This document shows positions 6,925-16,219 of a stretch of DNA of 18,477 nucleotides, piece after piece. Below the pieces are notes generated by a model. That model was not told where the DNA came from. It did not search any database and worked only from the letters and a program-made list of their open reading frames with translations. Position numbers and translations under genes: made by a program. This DNA comes from Boothiomyces macroporosus (taxonomy: Eukaryota; Chytridiomycota; Chytridiomycetes; Rhizophydiales; Terramycetaceae), in assembly GCA_027604185.1 (NCBI GenBank), contig JADGKB010000188.1:1-18477 (forward strand), in the 5' to 3' direction. Numbering within the stretch: the stretch's first letter is position 1; every line of letters starts with the position of its first letter.

Positions 6925-8551
6925 ATGAAAAGCTGCGAGTCTTGTATCAAAAAAGTAGAATTTGCTAATAGTAGAAGCTACGGTGCTCGCGAACTCAACC
7001 CTGTACCAACTGCGAAATCCGGCAAGTCAAGTGTATATATCTTACAAAGCAACAAGTAATTGACAAATATATCAGCATAGAGGACCGAATAAAAAAACTG
7101 GAAATGCAATTGATAATACCATTGAAATACAGCTTGCAGACACCCGAGCCGATACCTAAAAATCACCCGCAGGTATCAATTACACCCGAAATGGAGCGGG
7201 TTTTGTTTACAAACAATGATCACTTGATAGATTTGAGGTTTCAGAAATTTCCCGGAATTCTCAATTATATAGACGAGGAATATTATAGAAACTCTGCAAA
7301 GATATTTTGGCCGCTGCGTTTCGCTTTGTGTGCATCTGGAAGTCTGTTTGTATCTCAGGATATGGTGCCTCAAGGATTGGAGAATAGGTTAGAGCTAGCA
7401 CTCGCTTATATCAAAAAAGCCCAGACATTCAACTTTTTCTCAAACCCTGACCATCTGCATGTCCTTTCTTTGGCAGAGATTGGATCTGCATGGCTAAGTA
7501 ATTAAATCTAATAATAGGATTGGACAGAAATGAAGGATATCGGTATATCAAACTAGCAGTTCAAATAGCAAAGAGTATAGGATTGAATACAGAAGCTGGG
7601 GTTGCCTCTTTCACATGTTTTGATTACGAACAGGAAAACATTCGAAGAATTTGGTGGTTCATGTACACTATCTATAGCACAATGACCAAATGGTTTGGGG
7701 TTGAATTATTCGCAGATAATGATGGTGATTTATTCCTACCCGCAGAAAAATATTTCAAACCGGAATCCGAGCTGGAGATTTACGGGAAGGAGATTATGCG
7801 AAACCCCGAATGGTTTACTCCAAGCATAAAAAGTCAATCTGTAATGGGGTATCGGATCTTGCTGCATAGAATTGAGCTAAGGATACAAAAGTACATTTTG
7901 TTGGAACTTTCGGATAAACCTATCAATACCGGATACATATTTGGTAGTTTATGCGGCTCGCTTAGGGAGTGGTTCGAAACAGTGCGTAAAGAAATGTGTG
8001 TTCACTATAACTCTATTCTAGATAAAACAAGCCAAAACCTACCGCTTTCTTGGTTGGCATTATTTACTATACTAATTTACAACAACAATGTCCTTGAATT
8101 AATCTTTCCAAAATTCATGAAAAACATTCTTCTAGGTAAAAAGGTTCAAAATTCTCCTTATTTTAATCAAGCAACAGAAGCTGCACTATTTAACTCTTCA
8201 ATATTAAACGCCATTAAATTATACAACCCGAAAATGGAGCATCTGAATCCCCAGCTGTTCAAATTCACATTCAAATCAGGTTTCTTTTTGCAATGTACAT
8301 TGAAAATTCACGGTATTGCTAGTCCGCAATTAGAAACTGCATATGCTTTGCATGTAGAATCGCTTTTAGACCAAGGGGTAGTGTTTCAACGAACGAATAA
8401 TTTTTACAACATCCTGCTCCATTTAAAAGACATGGATTTGTATAATTCAATACTTACATTTGGTGAGTTCTCTGCCAGAAAATTTGATATTGCATTTGAA
8501 AAGCCTCAAGTCGCTCTTGCAGATCAATTCCAAAATGTCAAAATAAACTAA
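6925..8551 (+). CDS. Zn(II)2Cys6 transcription factor TF-A
   Basis: Nuclear sequence-specific regulator by family. Three exons: 6925-6954, 6975-7497 and 7518-8551, giving 528 residues. Intron 1 (6955-6974, 20 nt, phase 0) lies inside the zinc cluster; intron 2 (7498-7517, 20 nt, phase 1) lies in the middle region. The spliced N-terminus MKSCESCIKKKLRCSRTQPC and its continuation give Cys 4, 7, 14, 20, 23 and 30: C-x2-C-x6-C-x5-C-x2-C-x6-C. A linker and a short coiled coil (YISIEDRIKKLEMQL) follow. The fungal_trans-type region includes AEIGSAWLRLDRNEG across the second splice, LAVQIAKSIGLN and FDYEQENIRRIWWFMY. Without intron 2 removed, the protein ends at a stop just after GSAWLSN. Closest in the array to TF-B and TF-E. 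Targets unknown. Confidence 0.93.
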
Positions 8552-8588
8552 TGTATACCCATCGCTTTAAAGATCTCCATTTGGTCAG

Positions 8589-8610
8589 ATTCTAAAAAGA
8601 GTTTTAGAAT
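8589..8610. repeat. Perfect inverted repeat, 9-bp arms, AGAG loop
   Basis: ATTCTAAAA (8589-8597), AGAG, TTTTAGAAT (8602-8610). It starts 37 bp past the TF-A stop, so it could fold in the 3' UTR; as DNA it could be a dyad site. No known motif is recognised. Confidence 0.75.
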
Positions 8611-8630
8611 AATTATTACTCATCAGTGTT

Positions 8631-8638
8631 CCCGCGGG
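8631..8638. promoter_or_regulatory. CCCGCGGG palindrome, candidate CGG-type site
   Basis: An 8-bp GC palindrome in otherwise AT-rich DNA, 230 bp before TF-B. It contains CCG directly abutting CGG. It could be bound by a Zn2Cys6 dimer; evidence is pattern only. Confidence 0.25.
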
Positions 8639-8867
8639 TCATTAAACCCACTTTTTCGCGAGTGATTCATGCCGACTTTTGTTTGGAACCAAGGTCCAAA
8701 CAGAAAACTTGGAAAATATTCAAAGCTTGCCAGAGCACATCCTCAAGTTAATACGAGCCCAATGATCCCACTTCCCAATAATATTTTATTTTTTAGCAAG
8801 TCAAATTGGTCACTAATTTGGTTGGACATTTGTAAAATTTTTCCACTAGTTTCAAGAAATTTCAAAA

Positions 8868-10491
8868 ATGAAATCCTGCGAAGCCTGTATACGTAAAGTA
8901 AAGCGAGCTAATTCTAGAAACAGCGATGCTCCCGTACCACACCGTGCCATAACTGTGTTCAAAAGAACCTCAAATGTGTGTACCTTTCCAAACAGGAAGT
9001 TATTGATAAATATGCTGAAATGGAGCAGAGAATAAAGCGTTTAGAGATGCAGCTAATTATTCCGTTGAAATACAGCTGGGAGGAGAGAAAGGACCTGGCG
9101 GAGAATCGGGAGATGGTGTCAATAACGGATGATATGGAAAAAATACTGTTCACAAATAACGATTATTTAATAGATTTAAGGTTTCAAAAGTTCCCCGGGA
9201 AGCTGAATTATATCGAAGAAGAATATTATCGAAATTCAGCTAAAATATTTTGGCCGCTGCGATACGCCCTGTATGCTTCTGGGAGCTTATTTGTTGCACC
9301 AAACATGGTGCCGAAAGGGTTAGAAAATCGGTTAGAAATGTCCCTTGCGTATCTAAAGAAAGCCTTGACCTTTAATTTTTTTGATAAACCGGACCACTTT
9401 CATGTTCTCGCCCTAACTGAAATCGGATCTGCTTATTTTAGTACTTGAAATTAACTGTAGGGTTAGATAGGAGCGAAGGAATTCGGTATATCAAGCTGGC
9501 GGTGCAAATCGCCAAGAGTATTGGAATGAATACAGAAAAGGGAATATCCAAACTGTCCTTTTTTGATTATGAACAAGAAAACATTCGCCGCGTTTGGTGG
9601 TTGTTATTCACTATATTTACCATAACAAACAGGGTGTTTGGTCCAGATTTGATTACAGACTTTGATAATCAGGTATATCTACCTTCTGATGTATACTTTA
9701 AAGCAGAATCGATATCTGAATTATATTGCATGGATATAATGAGCAGTGCGGAATGGTATACTGCATGTGTAAAGGGATTATCCGTGATGGCTTACAAGAT
9801 ACTCTTACACAGAATAGAAGCAAGAATACAACAGTATATATTACTGGAACTATCTGAACCCTCCATTAACACCGATTGTATCAGAGGGACCTTGTTTGGA
9901 TCACTAAGAGAATGGCTAGATTGCTATGTTCCCAAAGTTAATTATCACTACGGGCTTATCGTAAGCAACCAATGTACAGATCCCCCACTGTCTTGGTTAG
10001 CCATCTTTACTTCACTGATATACAATAATAACATACTCGAACTAGTATTCCCGAAATTCATGAAAAATGTACTACAAAGTAAAAAAGTGCAGAATACAAT
10101 GTATTATGATGAAGCACTAAAGGTCACACTAAACAACTCGACGTTATTGCACACTATTAAACTTTGCAATCCAAAGATGGAGCACCTCAACTTGCACCTG
10201 TTCAAAATGACATTTAAAGCAGCATTCTTTTTGCAGTGTGTTACAAAGATACCCAATGCCGCAACTGCCCAAGTAGTAGCCGCGTACAATCTTCATCTCG
10301 AATCGCTATTAGCACAAGGAGTGGTGTTTCAAAGAACTAATAGCTTCTACAACATTTTGATCTATCTCAAAGACTTTGATTTGTACCACTCTGTGTTGAA
10401 ATTTGGCGAATTTTCTGCAAGGAAATTCGATGTTGCTTTTGAGCGCCCGCAAGCTGTACTTGTGGACAGTCTCACTAATTTAAATATGTAG
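8868..10491 (+). CDS. Zn(II)2Cys6 transcription factor TF-B
   Basis: Three exons: 8868-8897, 8918-9440 and 9461-10491, giving 527 residues. Intron 1 (8898-8917) and intron 2 (9441-9460) are both 20 nt and sit at the same codons and phases as in TF-A. The zinc cluster starts MKSCEACIRKKQRCSRTTPC, with Cys 4, 7, 14, 20, 23 and 30. The coiled coil is YAEMEQRIKRLEMQL. The middle region includes FWPLRYALYASGSLF, EIGSAYFRLDRSEG (across the second splice), LAVQIAKSIGMN and FDYEQENIRRVWWLLF. The C-terminal half shares RIEARIQQYILLELSE, VVFQRTNSFYNILIYL and GEFSARKFDVAFERPQ with TF-A, showing that A and B are close duplicates. Function beyond DNA binding is not known. Confidence 0.93.
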
Positions 10492-10492
10492 T

Positions 10493-10512
10493 AATATATT
10501 GCACAATATATT
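10493..10512. repeat. Inverted repeat AATATATTG-CA-CAATATATT
   Basis: Nine-bp arms (10493-10501, 10504-10512) around CA, one base after the TF-B stop codon (10489-10491). It could form a stem in the 3' UTR or be a palindromic DNA element; simple AT sequence makes chance formation possible. Confidence 0.6.
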
Positions 10513-10545
10513 TTTAGAACCCTGTTTTCCTCGTTTAAAGTTATT

Positions 10546-10566
10546 CGGACTTTGAGTTTTTTTCCG
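10546..10566. promoter_or_regulatory. Candidate Zn2Cys6 binding site, CGG-N15-CCG
   Basis: CGG at 10546-10548 and CCG at 10564-10566, 43 bp before the TF-C ATG. The inverted orientation is that of Gal4-like sites, with a spacer two bases longer than at TF-A. Pattern evidence only. Confidence 0.25.
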
Positions 10567-10608
10567 AGGTTAAATTCTTTGCTTTCCTTTGTACTTGCAA
10601 CGGATTTA

Positions 10609-12251
10609 ATGTATCAGAGAAGTTGCGATCTATGCATAAAACGGGTGAGTCGGCGATTAACCTAGAAACGTAAATGCGATCGTAATCGGCCCTGTTCCTT
10701 GTGTGTTTCTCGCAAAATTGAATGTGTTTACAGCCAAAAAGAGAATCTGGAATTGCAATACGCTCTGATTGAGCAGCGGATTAAAAAATTAGAACAGTTG
10801 TTGATATTACCGTTCAAGCATTCTTGGCAAATCACTCAGGAGAATACAAAACGAGCAGGTGCGATTTATGAAATTTCAGCACCGCTTGAACAAGAGCTTT
10901 TTGAAAGGAATCATGATTATTTGCTCGACTTGAGGTTTGAAAAATGCCCTATTACGTACTTTTTTATCACAAAAGAATATCTCATTACATCGTGTGGTCA
11001 ATCCGACGCTTTGCGATACACGCAATACGCTATCGGGAGCTTGTTCTTGGTAGACAAGGAGCGGATACCGGAACAGTTGAATAACAGAGTAGAGCTGGCG
11101 AGTTTATTTCTGGAAAAGACAAAAACATTCAATTTCTTTGAAAGCAACAATCCAATCGATATACTGGCGATATCTGAGCTAGTGATGGTCCTAATCTGTA
11201 ATATTTCATTAATCAAGTGCTCAATAGAGTTCCGGAAGCTAAATTGTATTTCAAATTTGGCTGCATGCTGGCTAAAGAAATTGGAGTTGTTACTGAGGAT
11301 GGAATAGAAAAGCTTTCGCCTTTTGACTACGAGAGAGAAAATATCAGAGGAATATGGTGGAATTTCCACACACTAGGAATACTCTTGGATGAAGACTTTG
11401 ATTTTAAAGTGGAGGTTTACCTTCCAGCAAATTACTTGTTTGAACAAAGATCCGAATCTGATATTTATGGAATGGAAATAATGAACAGTGATGAATGGTA
11501 TACCTTCTCATTGCCAAACCTATCTTTTGCAGCTTACAGGGTACTATTAAAACGGATACAGGGAAAAGTAATGCGATATACATATTTAAAAATGCTAGGA
11601 GAACTAAAGGAAGAAAGTTACATTGTTGGAGCAATTTCCGGATCACTCAACGACTGGATATCATGTACTCAAGAGTACTTTGTACAGCAATACAGACTAA
11701 TCTCATCTAATAGTGTCCAATACCCCTTAAATACATGGACTGCATTGTATACCAAGCTATCGTTCAATTATTTGCGTATTGAACTGATTATGCCAAAACT
11801 TATAAAAAAGATTCTTGAGGGAACCAGTGTGTATGGAATATTGCATTTAGGAGCTGCAATACTCTCAGCCCTGGACAATACTTATTTATTACAACTTATC
11901 AAAACTCACAATCCAGACTTTAAATATCTTATTGGACATATCGGAGTGATGATGTTTCCGTCAGCATTCTTGCTGCAGTGCGTCTCTAAATTCCCAAGGT
12001 CTAAAAAGTTCAAGGTGGACAGAGGGCTGATACAAAAAGCTTTTTCTACGCATTTAGATGCATTAAGCCTGTATGCAACCGCATTTCAGCGTGAAATGAC
12101 TTACTACCAACTGCTAATACAAATGAACGACTTGGATCTGTATAATGCCGTGCTTACATTTGGCGAAATAAAAGCTTCAGGAAATGAGCTGGTAATTCAA
12201 CGTGCCAAACCTGATCCAGTAGAGCTATTATCACAATTAAGCCTAAATTAA
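10609..12251 (+). CDS. Zn(II)2Cys6 transcription factor TF-C
   Basis: Three exons: 10609-10644, 10666-11197 and 11218-12251, giving 533 residues. Intron 1 (10645-10665) is 21 nt with an in-frame TAG; intron 2 (11198-11217) is 20 nt. The zinc cluster starts MYQRSCDLCIKRKRKCDRNR, with Cys 6, 9, 16, 22, 25 and 32 and the conserved Lys/Arg-rich loop and Asp after Cys3. The coiled coil is YALIEQRIKKLEQLL, then PFKHSW. The middle region includes ELVMVLILLNRVPEAKLYF (across the second splice) and FDYERENIRGIWWNFH. The C-terminus has AFQREMTYYQLLIQM, DLDLYNAVLTFGEIKASGNE and ends LSQLSLN. Clearly paired with TF-D by IRGIWWN, IRKIL/IKKILEG and YIGVMMFP-type motifs. Targets unknown. Confidence 0.93.
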
Positions 12252-12394
12252 TATATATAATTGATGATTGTATTGGTGATTTGCTGTTAAAAATTACCGT
12301 TTACAATGGCAAACGACATTTTTTGTGGTCAGTGCATTTTTTGGTGCTTTGGTCCTGATTGGTAAAACAGAAATATTTTCCATAGGTTTCGAAA

Positions 12395-14030
12395 ATGCTT
12401 CCGCAAAGAAGCTGTGACGTGTGTGTAAAAAGAGTAAACAAACGGTAACATAGAAACGCAAATGCGATCTCAAGCAGCCATGCTCATTTTGTTCTTCTCG
12501 CAAAGTCAAATGTATCTACTCCAAACAGGAACAGCTGGAATCACAATACAAGCTGCTTGAAGAACGGATTAGAAAGTTGGAGTTGTTACTGATATTACCC
12601 TTTCGTAACTCTTGGGAATGTAGCGGGCAGAATCCAAATAGATCAATTCCCGTATTCCAAATCCCCGAATCTGTGGAAAAGGAATTGTTTGAAAAAGACC
12701 ATGATAATTTGTTGCGTTTGCGGATATCTAGATACCCCATTACCTATTTTTATACTACATTAGAATTTCTTGTTCTATCTAGTAGACAATCACCGCCATT
12801 GAAATACGCCTTGTATGCAACTGGAAGTTTGTTTCTAACTGACAAAACATTGATTCCTAGTTTTTTGAAGGACAGAGTTGAATTAGCAAATGTGTTTCTG
12901 GAAAAGGCCAAGACCTTCAACTTTTACGAAAAGAATGATCCATTGAATGTCCTGGCTTTGTCTGAAATTGTGCTGACATTGATCCGTAAGCAATATTGAT
13001 GATAGAGTTGAATAGAGTTGAAGAAGCACGACTGTATATCAAGAAAGCCTTCATGTATGCTAATTTCATTGGGATGACAAATGAATTCACGCTGATGGGG
13101 CTATCTTCTTTCGACTATGAAAAAGAGAACATTCGAGGGATATGGTGGAACATATACTCTCTGGCTATATTTTTGGGTGTTGGCTGCGATTTCAAATTCG
13201 ACCTGTATCTACCATCGAATTTTCTGTTTGAATCCGGGACAACTCAGGATGAACTTGGACCCCAACTTTTAAATAGCGACGAGTGGTATACTTGTTCAAT
13301 CCCCAATCAATCATTCTCTGCTCAGAGGTTGATACTAAAGAAAATCCAAGGTAAAATAATGAAATACAATAATATGATTATGTTAGGAACAGCCAAGGAT
13401 GATCAGTACATTGTAGGTTGCATAGCAGCGTCACTGGATGAATGGATCATCCACACTAAAGGATTATTTCAAAAACATATTAATCTTTTGATTCAGAGGA
13501 ATGTGGAAAAGCCATATTTGACGTGGTATGTCATATATACCAATTTGGCTTTTAATTTTCTACGAATCGAATTGGTTATGGCAAAATTCATTCGAAAAAT
13601 CTTGGAGGGTAAGAATGCTTTTGAGATTCTTCATGTTGGGGAAGCTTTAAGTGCAGCGTTAAATAACGGGAATATTCTGCAACTCATTCAGTACTTTAAT
13701 CCTACGTTTGATCATTTGATAGGCTACATTGGAGTAATGATGTTTCCAACAGCATTCTTTTTGCAGTGCATGGTAAAGATACCCGCTCTAAAATCCGGCA
13801 TTGAAGTTGAAAAAGTTAAATGTGCTTATAAAACTCATCTCGATTTATTTTTCCTCTATGAATCTGCTTTCCAGCGAGAAGCCACTTACGTGCGGTTACT
13901 AAAACGAATGGAGGATTTGGATTTATACAATTCGATTTTGACTTTTGGGGAGCTGAAGTCGTTTGGAAACGAACTGGCGGTCCAACGGCCCAAAGCCCAA
14001 CATGTCGATGTTTTTGCGACTTCACTTTGA
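12395..14030 (+). CDS. Zn(II)2Cys6 transcription factor TF-D
   Basis: Three exons: 12395-12433, 12454-12985 and 13006-14030, giving 531 residues. Both introns are 20 nt (12434-12453, 12986-13005). The N-terminus MLPQRSCDVCVKRKRKCDLK gives Cys 7, 10, 17, 23, 26 and 33. The coiled coil is YKLLEERIRKLELLL, then PFRNSW. The middle region includes EIVLTLIQLNRVEEARLY (across the second splice) and FDYEKENIRGIWWNIY. The C-terminal half has YIGVMMFPTAFFLQC, AFQREATYVRLLKRM and DLDLYNSILTFGELKSFGNE. Sister of TF-C by sequence and by position. A frame that ignores the 12986-13005 intron stops three codons after the 5' splice site. Role beyond DNA binding is not known. Confidence 0.93.
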
Positions 14031-14494
14031 ATGGTTTTCATGAATAATACAAAGGATTGGTTACCTATTGGACTGTTTGATCAATATATATAGCGTACCA
14101 ACAATAAAACTGATTATTGCACTGAATATCAACCAGTCGATTTTTTTTTGTGTTGGCTAAATTCCTACATGAGTGGACCAAATGCAACATATCATTTCGG
14201 TACGCTCATTAATTACAAACAAGCACATAATACGACCATTACAGACCGATAAGATTAATTGACATGAATTATTCACCGTTCAATCATAACGGGCTCATTA
14301 TAACTATGTAACGCGAGAAAGTCCACCCCAAAAAATACATATTTCGTAGATCCAGCTATCCGAACGGGATATTCGATCTGTTTAACTGCGAGAATCTAAA
14401 GGTGCTACACACGGGGACTTTAGGACTTTTAACCCGCCAATTGCTTTCCAGAAAATTTTTCCCCATTCCTCAAAAATTAGCAAAACCAAAGATT
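14031..14494. other. Intergenic region TF-D/TF-E, 464 bp
   Basis: The longest gap in the array. No supported coding frame. It has an 8-bp inverted pair AGCGTACC (14092-14099) and GGTACGCT (14199-14206), and CCG-AA-CGG at 14360-14367. The rest is AT-rich. It separates the C/D pair from E/F and may be a remnant of duplicated upstream DNA. Confidence 0.45.
14360..14367. promoter_or_regulatory. CCG-AA-CGG, candidate everted CGG site
   Basis: Two CGG-type half-sites back to back with a 2-bp spacer, 127 bp before TF-E. Everted CGG pairs are known for some Zn2Cys6 proteins. Pattern evidence only. Confidence 0.25.
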
Positions 14495-16116
14495 ATGAAA
14501 TCATGTGAAGCATGCATAAAAAGAGTAGTTTTACGTTGATCATAGAAGCAGCGATGTACTAGGACGATACCGTGCAGCGGCTGTGAAACCAGAAATATAC
14601 CCTGTATTTACCTCACCAAAGATGATGTTCTGTTGAAAATTACGAAATTTGAAGATAGAATTAAAAATCTGGAGCTGCAGCTCATCCTGCCACGCAAATA
14701 CGAATGGAAATCCGGTCCAAACAATCGAAAAGAAACTGTAACGAGGATAGCAATTACAGTTGAATTGGAAAGGGAACTATTCAGAGATCTGGACTATCTA
14801 ATGGATCTAAAGTTTCAAAAATTTCCAAGTACCATGTATTATATTACTGAGGATTATTTAAGGACGTCTGCGAAACAGTTTTGGCCACTGAGATATGCAC
14901 TATACGCCTCTGGGTGTCTCTACATAACACAGGACAAGGTTCCGGCTGGATTAAGGAATCGAATAGAGATGGCACATGCGTATCTTGAAAAGGCGCTAAC
15001 ATTTAATTTCATGGTAAATCCTGAACCCATTCATGTATTGGCACTATCGGAAATAGGATCTGCATATCTAAGTAAGCAATCCTAACGTTAGGATTGGATA
15101 GAAATGAAGGTTTTACCTATTTAAAATTGGCAGTCCAAATTGCCAAGAGTATTGGAATGAACCACGAAGGGAATTTATCCAAATTTACTTTTTTCGATTA
15201 TGAACAAGAGAATATTAGAAGGATTTGGTGGCTTCTGTATTCCGTCTATTGCCAAGCAACCAAGCGCTTTGGTGATCATATTATTGTTGACGAGGACAAC
15301 ATGTTGTACCTTCCATCAGATAATTTTTTTAAAACCGAATCGTCGCTAGAGTCTTTTGGAAAAGAAATCATGACCAGCACAGAATGGTTTACACCTTGTG
15401 TATGTGATCAATCCATTATGGGATATCGGATTATTCTGCATAGAATTGAATTGCGTATCCACAAATATATATTAATAGAGTTGTCAAATACAAGTAGGGA
15501 CTCGGAATACTACTTTGGTTGCTTGAGTGGCTCCCTAAGGGATTGGCTGGAATGCGTACGAAAACCAATGTGTGATTACTATTATATGGTTCTGGATGGT
15601 AATACTCCAGACAAAGCCGCATCTTGGTTGGCACTCAATACCCTACAGTTATACAATGATAATGTCATGGAATTGATTTTTCCAAAATTTATGAAGAGTA
15701 TTCTTATAGGAAAAAAGGTTCAAAACTCAATCTTTTTTAATCAAGCGTTGGAGGCAGTAAAGCAGAACTCGGCATTGTTGGATTTGATTCGCACGCGCAA
15801 TCCGGAAATGCAACATTTGAACCCTTACATTGTCAAAATTACATTCAAAGTAGCATTTTTTATTCAATGTCTAACTAAATTACCTGAAGTATCTACATTG
15901 CAGCTGCATGCATCTTACAGATTACACATTGATTCGCTATTATCACAGAGTCGTGTTTTTCAACGGACGGCAAACTTTTATCACATCCTAATTGATCTGG
16001 AGCAGTTAGATTTGTATAATGCAATATTGAAATTTGGCGAATATACCGCCAGAAAATTTGACGTGAATATTGAAAAACCAAACGCGATTAACTCCATCAA
16101 ATACCTAAAAATTTAG
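14495..16116 (+). CDS. Zn(II)2Cys6 transcription factor TF-E
   Basis: Three exons: 14495-14524, 14546-15071 and 15092-16116, giving 526 residues. Intron 1 (14525-14545) is 21 nt and contains in-frame stops; intron 2 (15072-15091) is 20 nt. The zinc cluster starts MKSCEACIKRKQRCTRTIPC, with Cys 4, 7, 14, 20, 23 and 30. The loop before Cys6 reads ETRNIP, less basic than in the others. The coiled coil is ITKFEDRIKNLELQL. The middle region includes FWPLRYALYASGCLY, EIGSAYLRLDRNEG (across the second splice), LAVQIAKSIGMN and FDYEQENIRRIWWLLY. The C-terminus has VFQRTANFYHILIDLE and GEYTARKFDVNIEKPN. It groups with TF-A and TF-B although C and D lie between them. Its targets cannot be read from the sequence. 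Confidence 0.93.
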
Positions 16117-16219
16117 TTGAAATAAATTCTTGTATTCATTAATATTCTGGTTGGTATTGGTCTATCTGTGGATGTGCTACTGAAAATCTTTGCTCATTTT
16201 TTTCCAGATTTTTTTGTAG

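Larger units (their letters stand above)
8552..8867. other. Intergenic region TF-A/TF-B, 316 bp
   Basis: No coding frame supported. It contains a 9-bp-stem hairpin (8589-8610), the palindrome CCCGCGGG (8631-8638) and AT-rich sequence up to the TF-B ATG. It presumably holds the TF-A 3' UTR and the TF-B promoter. Confidence 0.5.
10492..10608. other. Short intergenic region TF-B/TF-C, 117 bp
   Basis: Holds a near-palindrome right after the TF-B stop (10493-10512) and a CGG-N15-CCG pair (10546-10566), then the T-rich leader of TF-C. Very little room for a terminator and a promoter. Confidence 0.55.

Noticed and set aside
6762..6968. 68-codon plus-strand frame before TF-A
   Set aside because: Crosses exon 1 and intron 1 of TF-A in another frame; low-complexity Phe/Leu composition and no homologous counterpart upstream of the paralogues.
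7498..7517. Reading the TF genes as pairs of separate genes (for example 7104-7505 and 7520-8551)
   Set aside because: The same break occurs at the same codon in five paralogues, each time bridged by a GT-AG segment of 20 nt, while TF-F is continuous there. One spliced gene each is the better model.
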